This document shows positions 24,544 to 33,128 of a stretch of DNA of 39,294 bases, piece by piece. The position numbers were made by a program, and so were the translations under genes. Numbering within the stretch: position 1 is the stretch's first letter; the number at the start of each line of letters is the position of its first letter. The stretch lies in the NCBI GenBank assembly GCA_002685895.1, contig NYYK01000002.1, forward strand, positions 1 to 39,294, in the 5' to 3' direction. This stretch comes from Methanobacteriota archaeon. Its GTDB lineage: Archaea > Thermoplasmatota > Poseidoniia > Poseidoniales > Thalassarchaeaceae. The notes beneath the pieces are model-generated. The model did not search any database. It was given only the letters and a program-made list of their open reading frames with translations, and was not told the origin of the DNA.

Positions 24544-26355
24544 TTAAGCGGTAGCAACAGGTTCTTCAGACACGGTCTTTGTCTCTGCGCCGGACTCCTT
24601 GAGTCCAGCCATCTGGCTTCTGATCTTGTCTTCGATCTTATCAAACTCGGCCTCCATTCCTTCTTCGGGGATAAAGCTGCACTTTGTGATGTCTTCTTTG
24701 ACTATGAGCTTCTGAACTCGCAGAAAATCAAAATCTTCCTGATCGATTACAGGTAAAGCTGTATCCATGAATAGCAAGATTGCTCGCATCATTCTGTATT
24801 GCTTCTTGATTGATGTGTAAGCGTCTACTGGATCAAGAGCATTTTGGAATAGGAAGTCCTCTCGAATCATTTTCGCAACATCAAGCGTCAGTTGCTCTTT
24901 GGGTGACAGTGCTTCCGTACCAACAAGCCTTACAATTTCCTCAAGCTTGCTTTCTTGCTGAAGAATTTCTGATGTGCGAGTTCTATTCTTTGAAAAGTCT
25001 TCCGCAACTTCCTTTGAGTAGAAGTTTTCTAATGCTTCTGTGTAAAGCGAGTAGCTTTGAAGCCAGTTGATGGAAGGGAAGTGCCTCTTGTAAGTCAGTT
25101 TCGCATCCAATGCCCAGAAGACTTTGGTAACTCGGAGAGTATTTTGCGTAACAGGCTCAGAGAAGTCCCCACCTGGAGGCGAAACGGCTCCAATTGCAGT
25201 CAGCGAACCACGTCTTTCGTCAGTTCCAAGGCATTCACATGCTCCAGTTCTTTCATAGAATCCTGCAGTTCGCGATCCAAGGTAAGCCGGGTATCCTTCT
25301 TCACCAGGCATTTCCTGAAGTCGTCCGGACATCTCGCGCATTGCCTCTGCCCAGCGTGAAGTCGAGTCAGCCATAAGAGCAACGTCATATCCCATATCTC
25401 TGTAATACTCAGCAATCGTAATTCCTGTGTAAACAGATGCTTCACGAGCGGCTACAGGCATGTTCGAAGTATTCGCAATCAGAACAGTTCGTTTCATCAG
25501 AGGCTCACCTGTGTTTGGATCTTCTAGTTCCGGGAACTCTTTAAGTACATCCGTCATCTCGTTGCCTCGCTCTCCGCATCCGATGTAAACGATAACCTGA
25601 GCGTCGGCAAACTTTGCCAAGCTTTGCTGTGTAACAGTCTTACCTGCTCCGAAAGGCCCCGGGATTGCGCCTGCTCCTCCTCTTGCAATTGGGAACAGGG
25701 TATCCAGAACGCGCATTCCGGTTGCCAAAGGTTCTGTGGGCAAAAGTTTCTTACCTGTTGGGCGTGGTACGCGGATAGGCCACTTCTGAAGCATCATAAT
25801 GTCTTCATCTTTGCCATCAACTTTGATTGTTGCAATCGTATCTTCGATTGTGAAACTTCCGGACTTAATATCCTTCAAAGTTCCACCTTTCCCCGGAGGA
25901 ACCATTACTTTGTGTTCAATCAAAGTTGTTTCCTGAACAGTTCCCAAGATATCTCCCTCAGCCACCTCATCTCCGCTACTTGCAATTGCTTCGAAATCCC
26001 ACTTTCTATCACGGTCCAACCCCGGCGCTTCGATTCCGCGAGTGATGTATTGGCTTTTCGCTTTCTCCTCGATCAATTTAAGAGGGCGCTGGATTCCATC
26101 GTAGAATTGCTCCAGAAGACCGGGTGCAAGTTCTACAGAAAGTGTTGCGCCAGTCAGTTCAACAGGCTCACCCGGACCTACGCCGGCTGTTTCTTCGTAA
26201 ACCTGAATAGAACCTTCGTCTCCGTGAAGCTCGATTACTTCTCCTACGAGTTTCTCTTTGGAGACGCGTACAACCTCGTTCATCTTGGCATGTTTCATAC
26301 CTTTTGCGACTACGAGGGGACCGACGACCTTCACAATTGTTGGTTGGTTTGTCAT
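24544..26355 (-). CDS. ntpA: V-type ATP synthase subunit A (catalytic)
   Basis: A 603-aa protein with the Walker A P-loop GPFGAGKT (233-240), GERGNEM (261-267) and the catalytic-subunit non-homologous region (about 115-190, KWDFEAIASSGDEVAEGDILG) that separates V/A-type A subunits from F-type beta. It has SRWAEAMREMSGRLQEMPGEEGYPAYLGSRTAGFYERTG downstream. It hydrolyses or makes ATP in the A3B3 head. The ATG is preceded by GTTAAAAG stutter words and no Shine-Dalgarno sequence. Confidence 0.97.
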   Translation of the reverse strand: MTNQPTIVKVVGPLVVAKGMKHAKMNEVVRVSKEKLVGEVIELHGDEGSIQVYEETAGVGPGEPVELTGATLSVELAPGLLEQFYDGIQRPLKLIEEKAKSQYITRGIEAPGLDRDRKWDFEAIASSGDEVAEGDILGTVQETTLIEHKVMVPPGKGGTLKDIKSGSFTIEDTIATIKVDGKDEDIMMLQKWPIRVPRPTGKKLLPTEPLATGMRVLDTLFPIARGGAGAIPGPFGAGKTVTQQSLAKFADAQVIVYIGCGERGNEMTDVLKEFPELEDPNTGEPLMKRTVLIANTSNMPVAAREASVYTGITIAEYYRDMGYDVALMADSTSRWAEAMREMSGRLQEMPGEEGYPAYLGSRTAGFYERTGACECLGTDERRGSLTAIGAVSPPGGDFSEPVTQNTLRVTKVFWALDAKLTYKRHFPSINWLQSYSLYTEALENFYSKEVAEDFSKNRTRTSEILQQESKLEEIVRLVGTEALSPKEQLTLDVAKMIREDFLFQNALDPVDAYTSIKKQYRMMRAILLFMDTALPVIDQEDFDFLRVQKLIVKEDITKCSFIPEEGMEAEFDKIEDKIRSQMAGLKESGAETKTVSEEPVATA

Positions 26356-26357
26356 GA

Positions 26358-26388
26358 TGGGAAAGTTAAAAGTTAAAAGTTAATAGTG
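26358..26388. repeat. GTTAAAAGTTAATAGTG stutter repeat
   Basis: Three copies of AGTTAAA/TAG words lie between the 83-aa gene and ntpA. The same word family recurs at 26645-26670, 29240-29275, 33105-33118 and inside korA (34998-35031). Confidence 0.6.
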
Positions 26389-26393
26389 AAATG

Positions 26394-26645
26394 TTATGAA
26401 TCAGCCGTTGGAGTTAACGCATCTCGAATTTTAAAACAACTTGGCAAATGATAATCTTGCCGTACAACTGCTGCTGCTGCTTCACCGGTTCTATCGGTTG
26501 AACCAAGAAGTGTTTGAGCAACCAGTGCCTGATCAACTGCTTGCTGTTCGTGGAAATTACGTGGTTCAAATCTTTTTACATTTGTACCGGGTTCTATGGC
26601 TAATTGTTGAGCCCGGATAATGGATCTATCTGTTTCGAATAACAT
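26394..26645 (-). CDS. Hypothetical 83-aa protein in the V-ATPase operon
   Basis: Not recognised. The protein is soluble and predicted helical (FHEQQAVDQALVAQTLLGSTD). It sits between the subunit F gene and ntpA on the same strand, flanked on both sides by stutter words. Expression is plausible because it fills the gap neatly and carries balanced residues, but no homologue is recalled. Confidence 0.5.
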   Translation of the reverse strand: MLFETDRSIIRAQQLAIEPGTNVKRFEPRNFHEQQAVDQALVAQTLLGSTDRTGEAAAAVVRQDYHLPSCFKIRDALTPTADS

Positions 26646-26670
26646 GGTTAAAGAGTTAAAAATTAAAAAG

Positions 26671-27021
26671 TTACTTAAGAATATCCGACCCCACAGCTCG
26701 TTCGACTATTCTCTTAAGTCTCTGAAGACCGTAACCGGTCGAACCTTTGTGAGAGGGGAGTGGAATAATTGCTGGCAAGGCGCCGCGGGCGAGTTTCTTT
26801 TCATCGTCGGGAGTAATCCCGCCCGCGAGGTCTTCTGTTATAAATACGATTGCGTAAACGTTTCTCTCAACTCCGTGTTCATCCGGTGCTGTCTCTTTCT
26901 TTAATCTGTGCAGTTCAGCCACAGCCTCATCAGAATCATTTACCGGCGTTACATCTACTCCAAGGAGCGCGAATCCTGCGACTGCTTCCCAAGTGCCGAC
27001 AATGGCTATCTTATGATTCAT
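26671..27021 (-). CDS. ntpG: V-type ATP synthase subunit F (ntpG in E. hirae naming)
   Basis: A 116-aa protein. It begins MNHKIAIVGTWEAVAGFALLGVDV, the Rossmann-like IG-x-x-x-x-x-GF-LAG pattern of subunit F, followed by YAIVFITEDLA and PAIIPLPSHKGSTGYGLQRLKRIVERAVG. It caps the central shaft with subunit D and couples to the ring. The ATG overlaps the ntpC stop (ATGA). Confidence 0.92.
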   Translation of the reverse strand: MNHKIAIVGTWEAVAGFALLGVDVTPVNDSDEAVAELHRLKKETAPDEHGVERNVYAIVFITEDLAGGITPDDEKKLARGALPAIIPLPSHKGSTGYGLQRLKRIVERAVGSDILK

Positions 27022-27989
27022 GATGTGAAGTTCGATGCAGTTAAGAAAGGAGGAAGCATCCTCTTGGTTTCCTGAGGACTAAGCTCAGAGCGCTTAGCAA
27101 TAAGAATAGTTCTGACTATTTTAAGTTGGTTCATTGTTATTGCCGCGAATGCAAACAGTGGATCAATACTCAGAGGCACATTCCACATCTTGGAAAGATC
27201 AGAAGAAATGATATGTGCAGCGGCTTGCTCAAACTCAACCGGATCGCTAAGTAACGACTCAAGGTCATTGGGCAAGAACATAGAAATATTTGATCTCTTA
27301 AGAGCTGAAATGATTATGTCTCGATCACCTGCAAGCTCCTTCCTTGGTATTGTTCCCCCTTCCAAGAGGTAAGGAAGGACTTCTTCGGGGTTATCATTGG
27401 AAAGCCTAAGAGCAGTTCGAATGTTCTTTAGATCTATATTGTGGGAAACGTAAGTTGCAATAAGATCAGACTCGCTTTCACGTGCCAACTTAACCTGAAG
27501 TCCGGCGATGTAAGCAGAAACTGCAGAATCAATTTCGCGCACAGTTATTCCTTCTCGTTTTTTCATATCAATAATAAATTCGATTTTCTCATAATCCTCC
27601 GGTTTGTAAGAACACATACCGCTTATCGGTTCTTCACTTACTTCCGAAAGCAATCCGTGATGTTTCTTTATTACATGCGACATCAAAGCGCAGTCATTTT
27701 CTAACCACAGGATATGGAATACAGAACGCTTCTCTTCCGGCGACATCTGCTCAACTTGGTTTCGCATCCACATGCCTACAGCTTCCAAAATTGCAGATCC
27801 TTCCGAGATTCCCTGATCAATCACATTCGTCATCTTAACCTCAGTCAAAATCTTCTCCACTTCACGCGCATCCTTGGCCCCAAGCATTCGATCAAGATCG
27901 GTCTGCTCAAGCAATAACAGTTTGAGCACCCCCATTCTTCCGTGGGAGTAGGCGAATTTTGGCGCGAAGGTTGATTGAAGAGTTGGCAT
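27018..27989 (-). CDS. ntpC: V-type ATP synthase subunit C (AC39/d-type)
   Basis: A 323-aa protein, mostly helical, with a weakly conserved family pattern (YSHGRMGVLKLLLLEQTDLDRML; ENDCALMSHVIKKHH; RNIRTALRL-like DLKNIRTALRLSNDNPEEV). It links the membrane ring to the central stalk. It directly abuts the ntpE stop on one side and overlaps the subunit F gene on the other. Identification relies partly on operon position. Confidence 0.88.
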   Translation of the reverse strand: MPTLQSTFAPKFAYSHGRMGVLKLLLLEQTDLDRMLGAKDAREVEKILTEVKMTNVIDQGISEGSAILEAVGMWMRNQVEQMSPEEKRSVFHILWLENDCALMSHVIKKHHGLLSEVSEEPISGMCSYKPEDYEKIEFIIDMKKREGITVREIDSAVSAYIAGLQVKLARESESDLIATYVSHNIDLKNIRTALRLSNDNPEEVLPYLLEGGTIPRKELAGDRDIIISALKRSNISMFLPNDLESLLSDPVEFEQAAAHIISSDLSKMWNVPLSIDPLFAFAAITMNQLKIVRTILIAKRSELSPQETKRMLPPFLTASNFTS

Positions 27990-28550
27990 TTAAGCTGCAG
28001 TAAATAGGGAATCAGCAATTTCTAGTTCTGTTGCAGGACGTAACACTTCGGCAACTAGATGCTCCAGCGTGCAATCCTGTTCGCGGTTTTCAGATATAAA
28101 TCGGAATCCTCCTTTGGCTTTTACAGTCGAACCCATTTTGAACTTGTCGGAATCAGCCAATTTCTTCATCAGCACTGTGTGCTTATCGGCAGGCTGGATT
28201 GTTCCTTCAGATGTAATTGACTTAAGGCATGCGAGCATAAGTGGCTCCAACTTGTCGTCGGGCAACTTGGCGAGCTCATCCACAACTTCGTCATAAGTCT
28301 CGTCCAGAAGTTCGCGCTTTTTACTAAGTAATGAGTTTTTCACATGCATATCAGCAGCATTCTCTGACTTAGCTTTCATCTGAGCCTTTTTTACTTCCTT
28401 CTGCCTTGCGATTTCCTGTTTGCGCTCGGAAACAGTTCTTTCTCCATCTTCTCTGATTTTGGTAAGACCTTTCTGATGAACGTTTCTGGCGTCAGTGATT
28501 TTTTGATCTGCCTGCTGGGTAATTGCCGTTAGAATGTCTTGGAGGGCCAT
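27990..28550 (-). CDS. ntpE: V-type ATP synthase subunit E (peripheral stalk)
   Basis: A 186-aa protein with a long N-terminal helix (ADQKITDARNVHQKGLTKIREDGERTVSERKQEIARQKEVKKAQMKAKSE-like charge pattern, residues 10-65). The C-terminal domain (about 95-180) contacts the A3B3 head. The typical E-subunit KRELLDETYDEVVDEL segment is present. It pairs with the H/G-type subunit as the stator. Confidence 0.88.
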   Translation of the reverse strand: MALQDILTAITQQADQKITDARNVHQKGLTKIREDGERTVSERKQEIARQKEVKKAQMKAKSENAADMHVKNSLLSKKRELLDETYDEVVDELAKLPDDKLEPLMLACLKSITSEGTIQPADKHTVLMKKLADSDKFKMGSTVKAKGGFRFISENREQDCTLEHLVAEVLRPATELEIADSLFTAA

Positions 28551-28565
28551 GTTAATTATTGGTAG

Positions 28566-28650
28566 AGGGTAAGTGTCACAGGTCGCAGGTCACAGGACTG
28601 GTCACAGGTCACAAGTCGCAAGTCTTGTGACTTGTGACTTGTGACATGCG
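28566..28650 (-). repeat. Strong GTCACAGG/CAAGTCAC stutter hairpin between ntpK and ntpE
   Basis: Words GTCACAGGTCGCAGGTCACAG and TCACAGGTCACAAGTCGCAAG (28573-28623) are answered by TTGTGACTTGTGACTTGTGAC (28625-28645). In the operon transcript this is a long GC-containing stem directly after ntpK. Confidence 0.65.
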
Positions 28651-28651
28651 A

Positions 28652-29230
28652 CTATCCCAAAATTCCTGCCTTGAAGTTGTTCAACATGAAGAAGGAAATC
28701 AAGAATCCAAGAAGAGCGTATGTCTCGACCAAGGCGGCCATTGTAATAACACGTCCTGTCATCTTGTCATCCTTTGCGAGCATGTGCATACCGGCTGCGC
28801 AGACTTTTGCCTGGTAAGGTCCTGAAGTTACGCATGTGAATGCAACAGGCAAAGCGGCCGCAAGAATTGCAACTCCCTGGCTAACGCTGATTGCAACTTC
28901 GCCCGAGATTACCGGTGCGTAGTTGAAGATAAAGAGAAGAGCGATAACCATTCCGTATAGTCCTTGCGATCCGGGCAGAACCATCAAAGTGATGACTTTA
29001 CCTGCAAGGTCAGGCTTTTCGGTCAAAAGACCTGCACCTGCTTGTCCTGTAACAGAAACTCCGATGATGGAGCCGATACAAGAAACAAAAGTGGCGATTG
29101 CAGCGCCAAAGAAGGCGAATGCAAGGCCCCATTGCACTTCACCGGCGTGGGTTGCAGCTGCCACGGGCTCTTGTGCGAAGACCGCAATAGGAGCTAGTAC
29201 TCCGGCGGCAACGATTAGTGAGCGTTTCAT
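28652..29230 (-). CDS. ntpK: V-type ATP synthase proteolipid subunit K (rotor ring)
   Basis: A 192-aa protein: a signal-peptide-like N-terminus (to about FAQ at 20) and four membrane helices in two hairpins. Helix 2 reads VLPGSQGLYG and helix 4 reads ALVETYALLGF, with ion-binding Glu169. Aligned by eye to Enterococcus hirae NtpK, the Na+ ligands Leu61, Thr64, Gln65, Gln110 and Glu139 correspond to Leu85, Ser88, Gln89, Gln140 and Glu169. A Na+-coupled ring is therefore likely. The first hairpin lacks its own carboxylate, as in other two-hairpin V-type rings. Confidence 0.95.
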   Translation of the reverse strand: MKRSLIVAAGVLAPIAVFAQEPVAAATHAGEVQWGLAFAFFGAAIATFVSCIGSIIGVSVTGQAGAGLLTEKPDLAGKVITLMVLPGSQGLYGMVIALLFIFNYAPVISGEVAISVSQGVAILAAALPVAFTCVTSGPYQAKVCAAGMHMLAKDDKMTGRVITMAALVETYALLGFLISFFMLNNFKAGILG

Positions 29231-29279
29231 ATATAGAAGGGGAAAAAGTTAATAGTTAAAAGTTAAGAGTTAAAAATTA

Positions 29280-29477
29280 TCATTTTTCTTCTGCTACGGT
29301 ACATCCAGCAAATTCAGATGGATTGGTATTAAACTCAGTCCAATCGTCCGCATTTGCTATTAGAGGTCCTGCGACTTTTCTAACGTGCGCCGTTGCCTCA
29401 GGACATGGATGTTCATCTTCAATAGCTAATGCTTGAGCTAATTGTTCTGCCTGTGTTTCGTGTGAGTCGAGACCCAT
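29280..29477 (-). CDS. Hypothetical 65-aa protein between ntpI and ntpK
   Basis: Not recognised. It is a small acidic soluble protein with two Cys (HPCPEATAH and FAGCTVAEE). It starts 15 nt after the ntpI stop and is followed by GTTAATAG stutter words. The position of the small F-like genes in other V-ATPase operons differs, so I infer no subunit identity. Confidence 0.5.
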   Translation of the reverse strand: MGLDSHETQAEQLAQALAIEDEHPCPEATAHVRKVAGPLIANADDWTEFNTNPSEFAGCTVAEEK

Positions 29478-29492
29478 GAGATAGGGGGAGAA

Positions 29493-31418
29493 TTAGATAG
29501 AAGAACGTTTAAATGGACTAAACGCCTTGCCGCCACCTTCGAAGAATTGCGAGAAGAACTCGATAAACTGAAGACGACCGGAGTGTATGAAACTCCCAAG
29601 AGTGTTTAGTGCTATAGAAATTAAGTGTCCCATGCAAAAGATCAGAATGATCACGGGGACTGCTATAAAAATCGGGAAAAGTTTGCCAACTTCAACTGCA
29701 ACTTGATTCACCGCCATTGCAATTGCTCCTGTTACAAGTCCGAGCGCCAAGATCCTTAGGTAACTAAGAGTATTACTAAGCATTCCAATTGCAAAATTCA
29801 AAACTCCGATTGCACCCATCAATGGTCTAAGGAATAACTTGGTCCCGTGACCTTTGCCCCATGCAAGCATCAACAAACTTGCGTAAAAAATGTACTTAGC
29901 AATTGGCTTCAGGCTGACCGGTGCAAACACCATAAAGAGAATGGCTCCCAGCAGAATATGTGGAGTGAAATTCATCCAAAAAGCCTCCATTTTCTTTCCG
30001 TGAATCCACTTATGCAGACCCGCCAGGAACATTCCGTAAAAGAGGTGAGTGAGCCCTAAAAACAGTGACAAATTTTGAAGGAAGGTAATACCCGATTGGT
30101 CGTTTAAGTTCCAAATTTGGCCTTTAAACAACAACATACCATCAGCGTTAGTTTTGGTTAGAAATGCCGGAACCTGAGAAGGTGCAAATCCGAAGTAGCC
30201 TCCGAACGGGATGGAAACGATTATGGTTACGACGCCGCCAAGGAACAAAGTCCAAGCCAGTTTAGATTCACGCATCTTTAGTTTCTTCTTTAGGATTGCG
30301 ATTCCAAAAACAGTAGCTAGTACTGCTCCATACCCCGCGTCGGTCAAGCAAAGTGCAAAGTAAAGAGCGAAGAATGGCATAAGTGATACTGTTGGATCAA
30401 ATTCATGCTGAAGTGGAAGTCCGTAAAGTGTTGTTACACTTTCAAACGGAGTTACTCCTTTGGAATTCCATAGTGCAACAGGTACTTCTTCATCTTCATT
30501 GGGCTTTACCTTTAGAAGAGCGACAGCCGGGCCAACGTCTTGCAGTCTTTGTTCCAGTTTTGCAACTCTTTTCTTTGGAACCCATCCAAGAATGGTAGAA
30601 GTTTCCTCAGTTGAACTCATAGACTCGCGTGCTTCCTGTTTTTCATCCAGCCACATCATAAATTTTGCGACTTTAATCAAGTTTGGAAGTTCCACGCTCA
30701 GTCTTGCGCGTTCTTTTGCATTTTTATTGCGTACTTTCTGCATTTCTTTTGCATGCATCAGAGCTTGTTCGTGTAGTTCAGAAGCTTTCCCCTCCAATTT
30801 TGGAAGATCAACATTAGTCCATCCATATTTAATTGCTAATTCTTCGAATCGTGGAGCGTCATCTTTCCAAACGTGTGCAACACAGTAAATAATTCCTGTC
30901 TTATTATTAACTTCGCTAAGTTCCAGTTTAAGTTTGCCAAGCTCTTTGATCATTTCTGAAAGTTTCACTTTGGGAATAGATCCTTCAATGCGAATTGTAG
31001 TCTCCGAAGCGTTTGGAACATCCAGTGAATAGGGAAGGGCTCTCCAGGGATCAAGTACTTCTGCAATTTGCTGCGATTGCTTAATCTGTTTTTCCGCATC
31101 CGTGTCTTCTTCCTCCAGCTCATGCAATCTATCCACTATTCCTCTTACGTCTGTATGCTTTGAGGCGTGAATTATATCTCGCTCATTCGAGTATTTACCT
31201 GCAACAGCAAGAGTCTCCTTGGACGCGTAGTCTTTGAGAGTGGTAATTGCGAATTGGAGCTCCGCTGAGCGGAAATTGACCTCCGTATGATCTATTACGA
31301 CAGGGGAATCAGATTGAGTGATCTCCATCACCCCTTCCTTATGAAGAGATTCGATGAGTTGTTCTTTCGCAGACTCATGCGAGATAATGGCCACTTTTTG
31401 CATCTCAACGACTGCCAT
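29493..31418 (-). CDS. ntpI: V-type ATP synthase subunit I (membrane stator, a-type)
   Basis: A 641-aa protein. The N-terminal half is cytosolic with coiled-coil arms (about 50-130 and 210-270). The C-terminal half has about seven to eight membrane helices, starting PTVSLMPFFALYFALCLTDAGYG, the family signature. The late SNTLSYLRILALGLVTGAIAMAVN segment carries the essential Arg facing the ring Glu. With subunit K it forms the ion path. Confidence 0.96.
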   Translation of the reverse strand: MAVVEMQKVAIISHESAKEQLIESLHKEGVMEITQSDSPVVIDHTEVNFRSAELQFAITTLKDYASKETLAVAGKYSNERDIIHASKHTDVRGIVDRLHELEEEDTDAEKQIKQSQQIAEVLDPWRALPYSLDVPNASETTIRIEGSIPKVKLSEMIKELGKLKLELSEVNNKTGIIYCVAHVWKDDAPRFEELAIKYGWTNVDLPKLEGKASELHEQALMHAKEMQKVRNKNAKERARLSVELPNLIKVAKFMMWLDEKQEARESMSSTEETSTILGWVPKKRVAKLEQRLQDVGPAVALLKVKPNEDEEVPVALWNSKGVTPFESVTTLYGLPLQHEFDPTVSLMPFFALYFALCLTDAGYGAVLATVFGIAILKKKLKMRESKLAWTLFLGGVVTIIVSIPFGGYFGFAPSQVPAFLTKTNADGMLLFKGQIWNLNDQSGITFLQNLSLFLGLTHLFYGMFLAGLHKWIHGKKMEAFWMNFTPHILLGAILFMVFAPVSLKPIAKYIFYASLLMLAWGKGHGTKLFLRPLMGAIGVLNFAIGMLSNTLSYLRILALGLVTGAIAMAVNQVAVEVGKLFPIFIAVPVIILIFCMGHLISIALNTLGSFIHSGRLQFIEFFSQFFEGGGKAFSPFKRSSI

Positions 31419-31454
31419 CTAATAGATTTGAAGAGTAAAAGAATACATTATTAA

Positions 31455-31466
31455 ATGAATATTCAT
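31455..31466. other. Perfect 12-nt palindrome ATGAATATTCAT
   Basis: Located in the ntpH-ntpI spacer. It could be an operator-like dyad; no regulator is implicated. Confidence 0.3.
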
Positions 31467-31491
31467 TAATTTGATTGGCTTTTCCGTATCT

Positions 31492-31517
31492 CCTCTCCCC
31501 CTCAGAAGGGGGAGAGG
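31492..31517. repeat. 11-bp perfect hairpin CCTCTCCCCCT / AGGGGGAGAGG
   Basis: A GC-rich stem with the 4-nt loop CAGA, followed by GATGGGTGAGGGG. It stands in an AT-rich intergenic spacer of the V-ATPase operon and looks like a dispersed intergenic repeat. It may also pause transcription between ntpH and ntpI. Confidence 0.7.
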
Positions 31518-31559
31518 ATGGGTGAGGGGTGCCTGTGCTGGCAATATCCATCCTCATAA

Positions 31560-31961
31560 TTATTTTTGAAGTTCTTTCAAGATGGGGGAATCGGGATTTG
31601 TCATATCAGAAACTAAATTGGCAACTATAACTCCTTTCTTTTGCTTCCAAGTTGCCCCTAGCTCTTTACATTCTTCTTCTGCCAGTTCTTGAGCTTCACC
31701 TAGGATTTGAGAGCATTTATCTGCTTTAAACTCCTTCAATTCCTCGTTTGCCTGCGATTTTAGCTCTTCTTCGGCTGTTGCGGTTTTGTCAGTCACAGCT
31801 TTCTCCACCTCGATTTTCTCCTTTTCCATGGCATCAATCTCTTTTTTTGTTCTTTCTGCCTCCTTTTTTTCCATTTCTGTTATCTTGTTAAAAGGGTCAG
31901 AGCCACCGGTACCGGCAGATCCTGATTTTTGGCTTTGTGAAGCGGATTTCTGTGGATTCAT
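31560..31961 (-). CDS. V-type ATP synthase peripheral-stalk subunit (G/H-type coiled coil)
   Basis: A 133-aa protein. After a Ser/Gly-rich N-terminus (1-22) it is a continuous charged coiled coil (about 25-105, EMEKKEAERTKKEIDAMEKE...). The tail VIVANLVSDMTNPDSPIL resembles the C-termini of H/G stalk subunits. It is first in the ATPase gene order, upstream of ntpI, where subunit H/G is often found. It would pair with subunit E to form the stator. Coiled coils are low in information, so assignment leans on context. Confidence 0.75.
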   Translation of the reverse strand: MNPQKSASQSQKSGSAGTGGSDPFNKITEMEKKEAERTKKEIDAMEKEKIEVEKAVTDKTATAEEELKSQANEELKEFKADKCSQILGEAQELAEEECKELGATWKQKKGVIVANLVSDMTNPDSPILKELQK

Positions 31962-32026
31962 AGGCGTATATGTTAAAGCGGGCGGAATATACGTGTTTAC
32001 TATACATAAATCAAGGCTCTTAGACC

Positions 32027-32986
32027 CTATTTCCTTTTAACCCTCATAAATCCGGAGAATTCATGAACCTTGAGTTTTGGCTCATCCTTTGTCAATTTGT
32101 CGAGCATTAGGTTCAAACCGATGTTATCAGAGGCAATATGAGAACACTGAACGAAGTTGATATGGTGCTCTTTTGCCTTTTCGAGCGATTTTTCGGTCAC
32201 ATGCATCGTCAGGATAGTCCCGATTCCGGCTTTGGCCTGTTCCTCTATATACTCTTCCGGTCCGTTTGTTCCTCCCGTGAACTCAGTTGCAACCAGTTTG
32301 CCAACTCTCGAACTCTTAGATCCGTTTACCAATATTGGAGGATTGCCCAGTTTTGCGTAGGTTTTGTATTCGGGAATTTCAAGAAGCGCATTCAAGATCT
32401 CACCCAAGTTATCAAACTTCTTTTTACAAATTTTCTTTTCGACAAATTGATATACGAGGTTGTCTGCGGGTGTGTGGCAGCTGAAGAAGGGGAGGTCCAA
32501 AAACTCGGCAGCTTGCTGGCTCCTAAACAGATTGTCTGCATGAATTGCTCTCCAGATCTTCTCCATTCTCGGGCGCATAAGGGCATCAGCTCTATTTTCC
32601 GGTACTCCGTGTTGAGCCAATAGGTCAATTTGCATATCCATAACCTTATCCAAGTCAGCCAAGCCTCTCGCTTCCGGATGATGCGCCATTACAGCATCAA
32701 TCTTCTTGCCTTCTTTATTCATGCGATCAACCAGAAGAAGTTCGGGGGTTTCCACATCGATTCCGACAATTACTGATTTAACTTCTGCATCAGGTTTGTT
32801 ATAAATACGTGAATCTGCAAACGGATTCCACAGCCGTTCTTCATCAAAAAGCTCAGCTTCCTTCTTAGAAAGTTTCTTTTGTCTGGTCTTATATTTCATA
32901 AGAGCCTTTTCAACCTCTTTTTTGGAGCGGGGATCGGCTGCAATGCCGTGGGCGACTATTCTTTGTAAGAGTTTTGATAGTTTCAT
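32027..32986 (-). CDS. NIF3/DUF34-like metal-binding protein
   Basis: A protein of 319 aa from the ATG at 32986 (an in-frame ATG at 33004 is possible). Motifs of the NIF3 superfamily are visible: VIVGIDVETPELL, a metal-site-like DAVMAHHPEARG, and CSHIASDNIGLNLMLDKL near the C-terminus. The family binds two metals; its physiological role is disputed and no activity should be assumed. A helical insert (about 25-70, lysine-rich) precedes the core. It is upstream of the V-ATPase genes on the same strand with a 65-nt gap and could be co-transcribed. Confidence 0.7.
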   Translation of the reverse strand: MKLSKLLQRIVAHGIAADPRSKKEVEKALMKYKTRQKKLSKKEAELFDEERLWNPFADSRIYNKPDAEVKSVIVGIDVETPELLLVDRMNKEGKKIDAVMAHHPEARGLADLDKVMDMQIDLLAQHGVPENRADALMRPRMEKIWRAIHADNLFRSQQAAEFLDLPFFSCHTPADNLVYQFVEKKICKKKFDNLGEILNALLEIPEYKTYAKLGNPPILVNGSKSSRVGKLVATEFTGGTNGPEEYIEEQAKAGIGTILTMHVTEKSLEKAKEHHINFVQCSHIASDNIGLNLMLDKLTKDEPKLKVHEFSGFMRVKRK

Positions 32987-33042
32987 AGCCGATAAAGAGT
33001 ACATGGTTTAGGCTTATCTAGGCAAGGGAAGAGATATAATTA

Positions 33043-33118
33043 AAAGTGAAGAGTGAAAAGTGAAAAGTGTCACTTAAAAAGAACTTTTAACTATTCACTT
33101 TTAACTTTTAACTTCTAA
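33043..33118. repeat. Stutter inverted repeat between divergent NIF3-like and flavodoxin genes
   Basis: AAAAGTGAAGAGTGAAAAGTG words (33042-33069) are answered by ACTATTCACTTTTAACTTTT (33090-33109). Confidence 0.6.
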
Positions 33119-33128
33119 GATATTCAAT

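Noticed and set aside
25624..26376. 250-codon open frame antisense to ntpA
   Set aside because: The reverse strand encodes a fully motif-complete V-ATPase A subunit; the antisense frame is a by-product.
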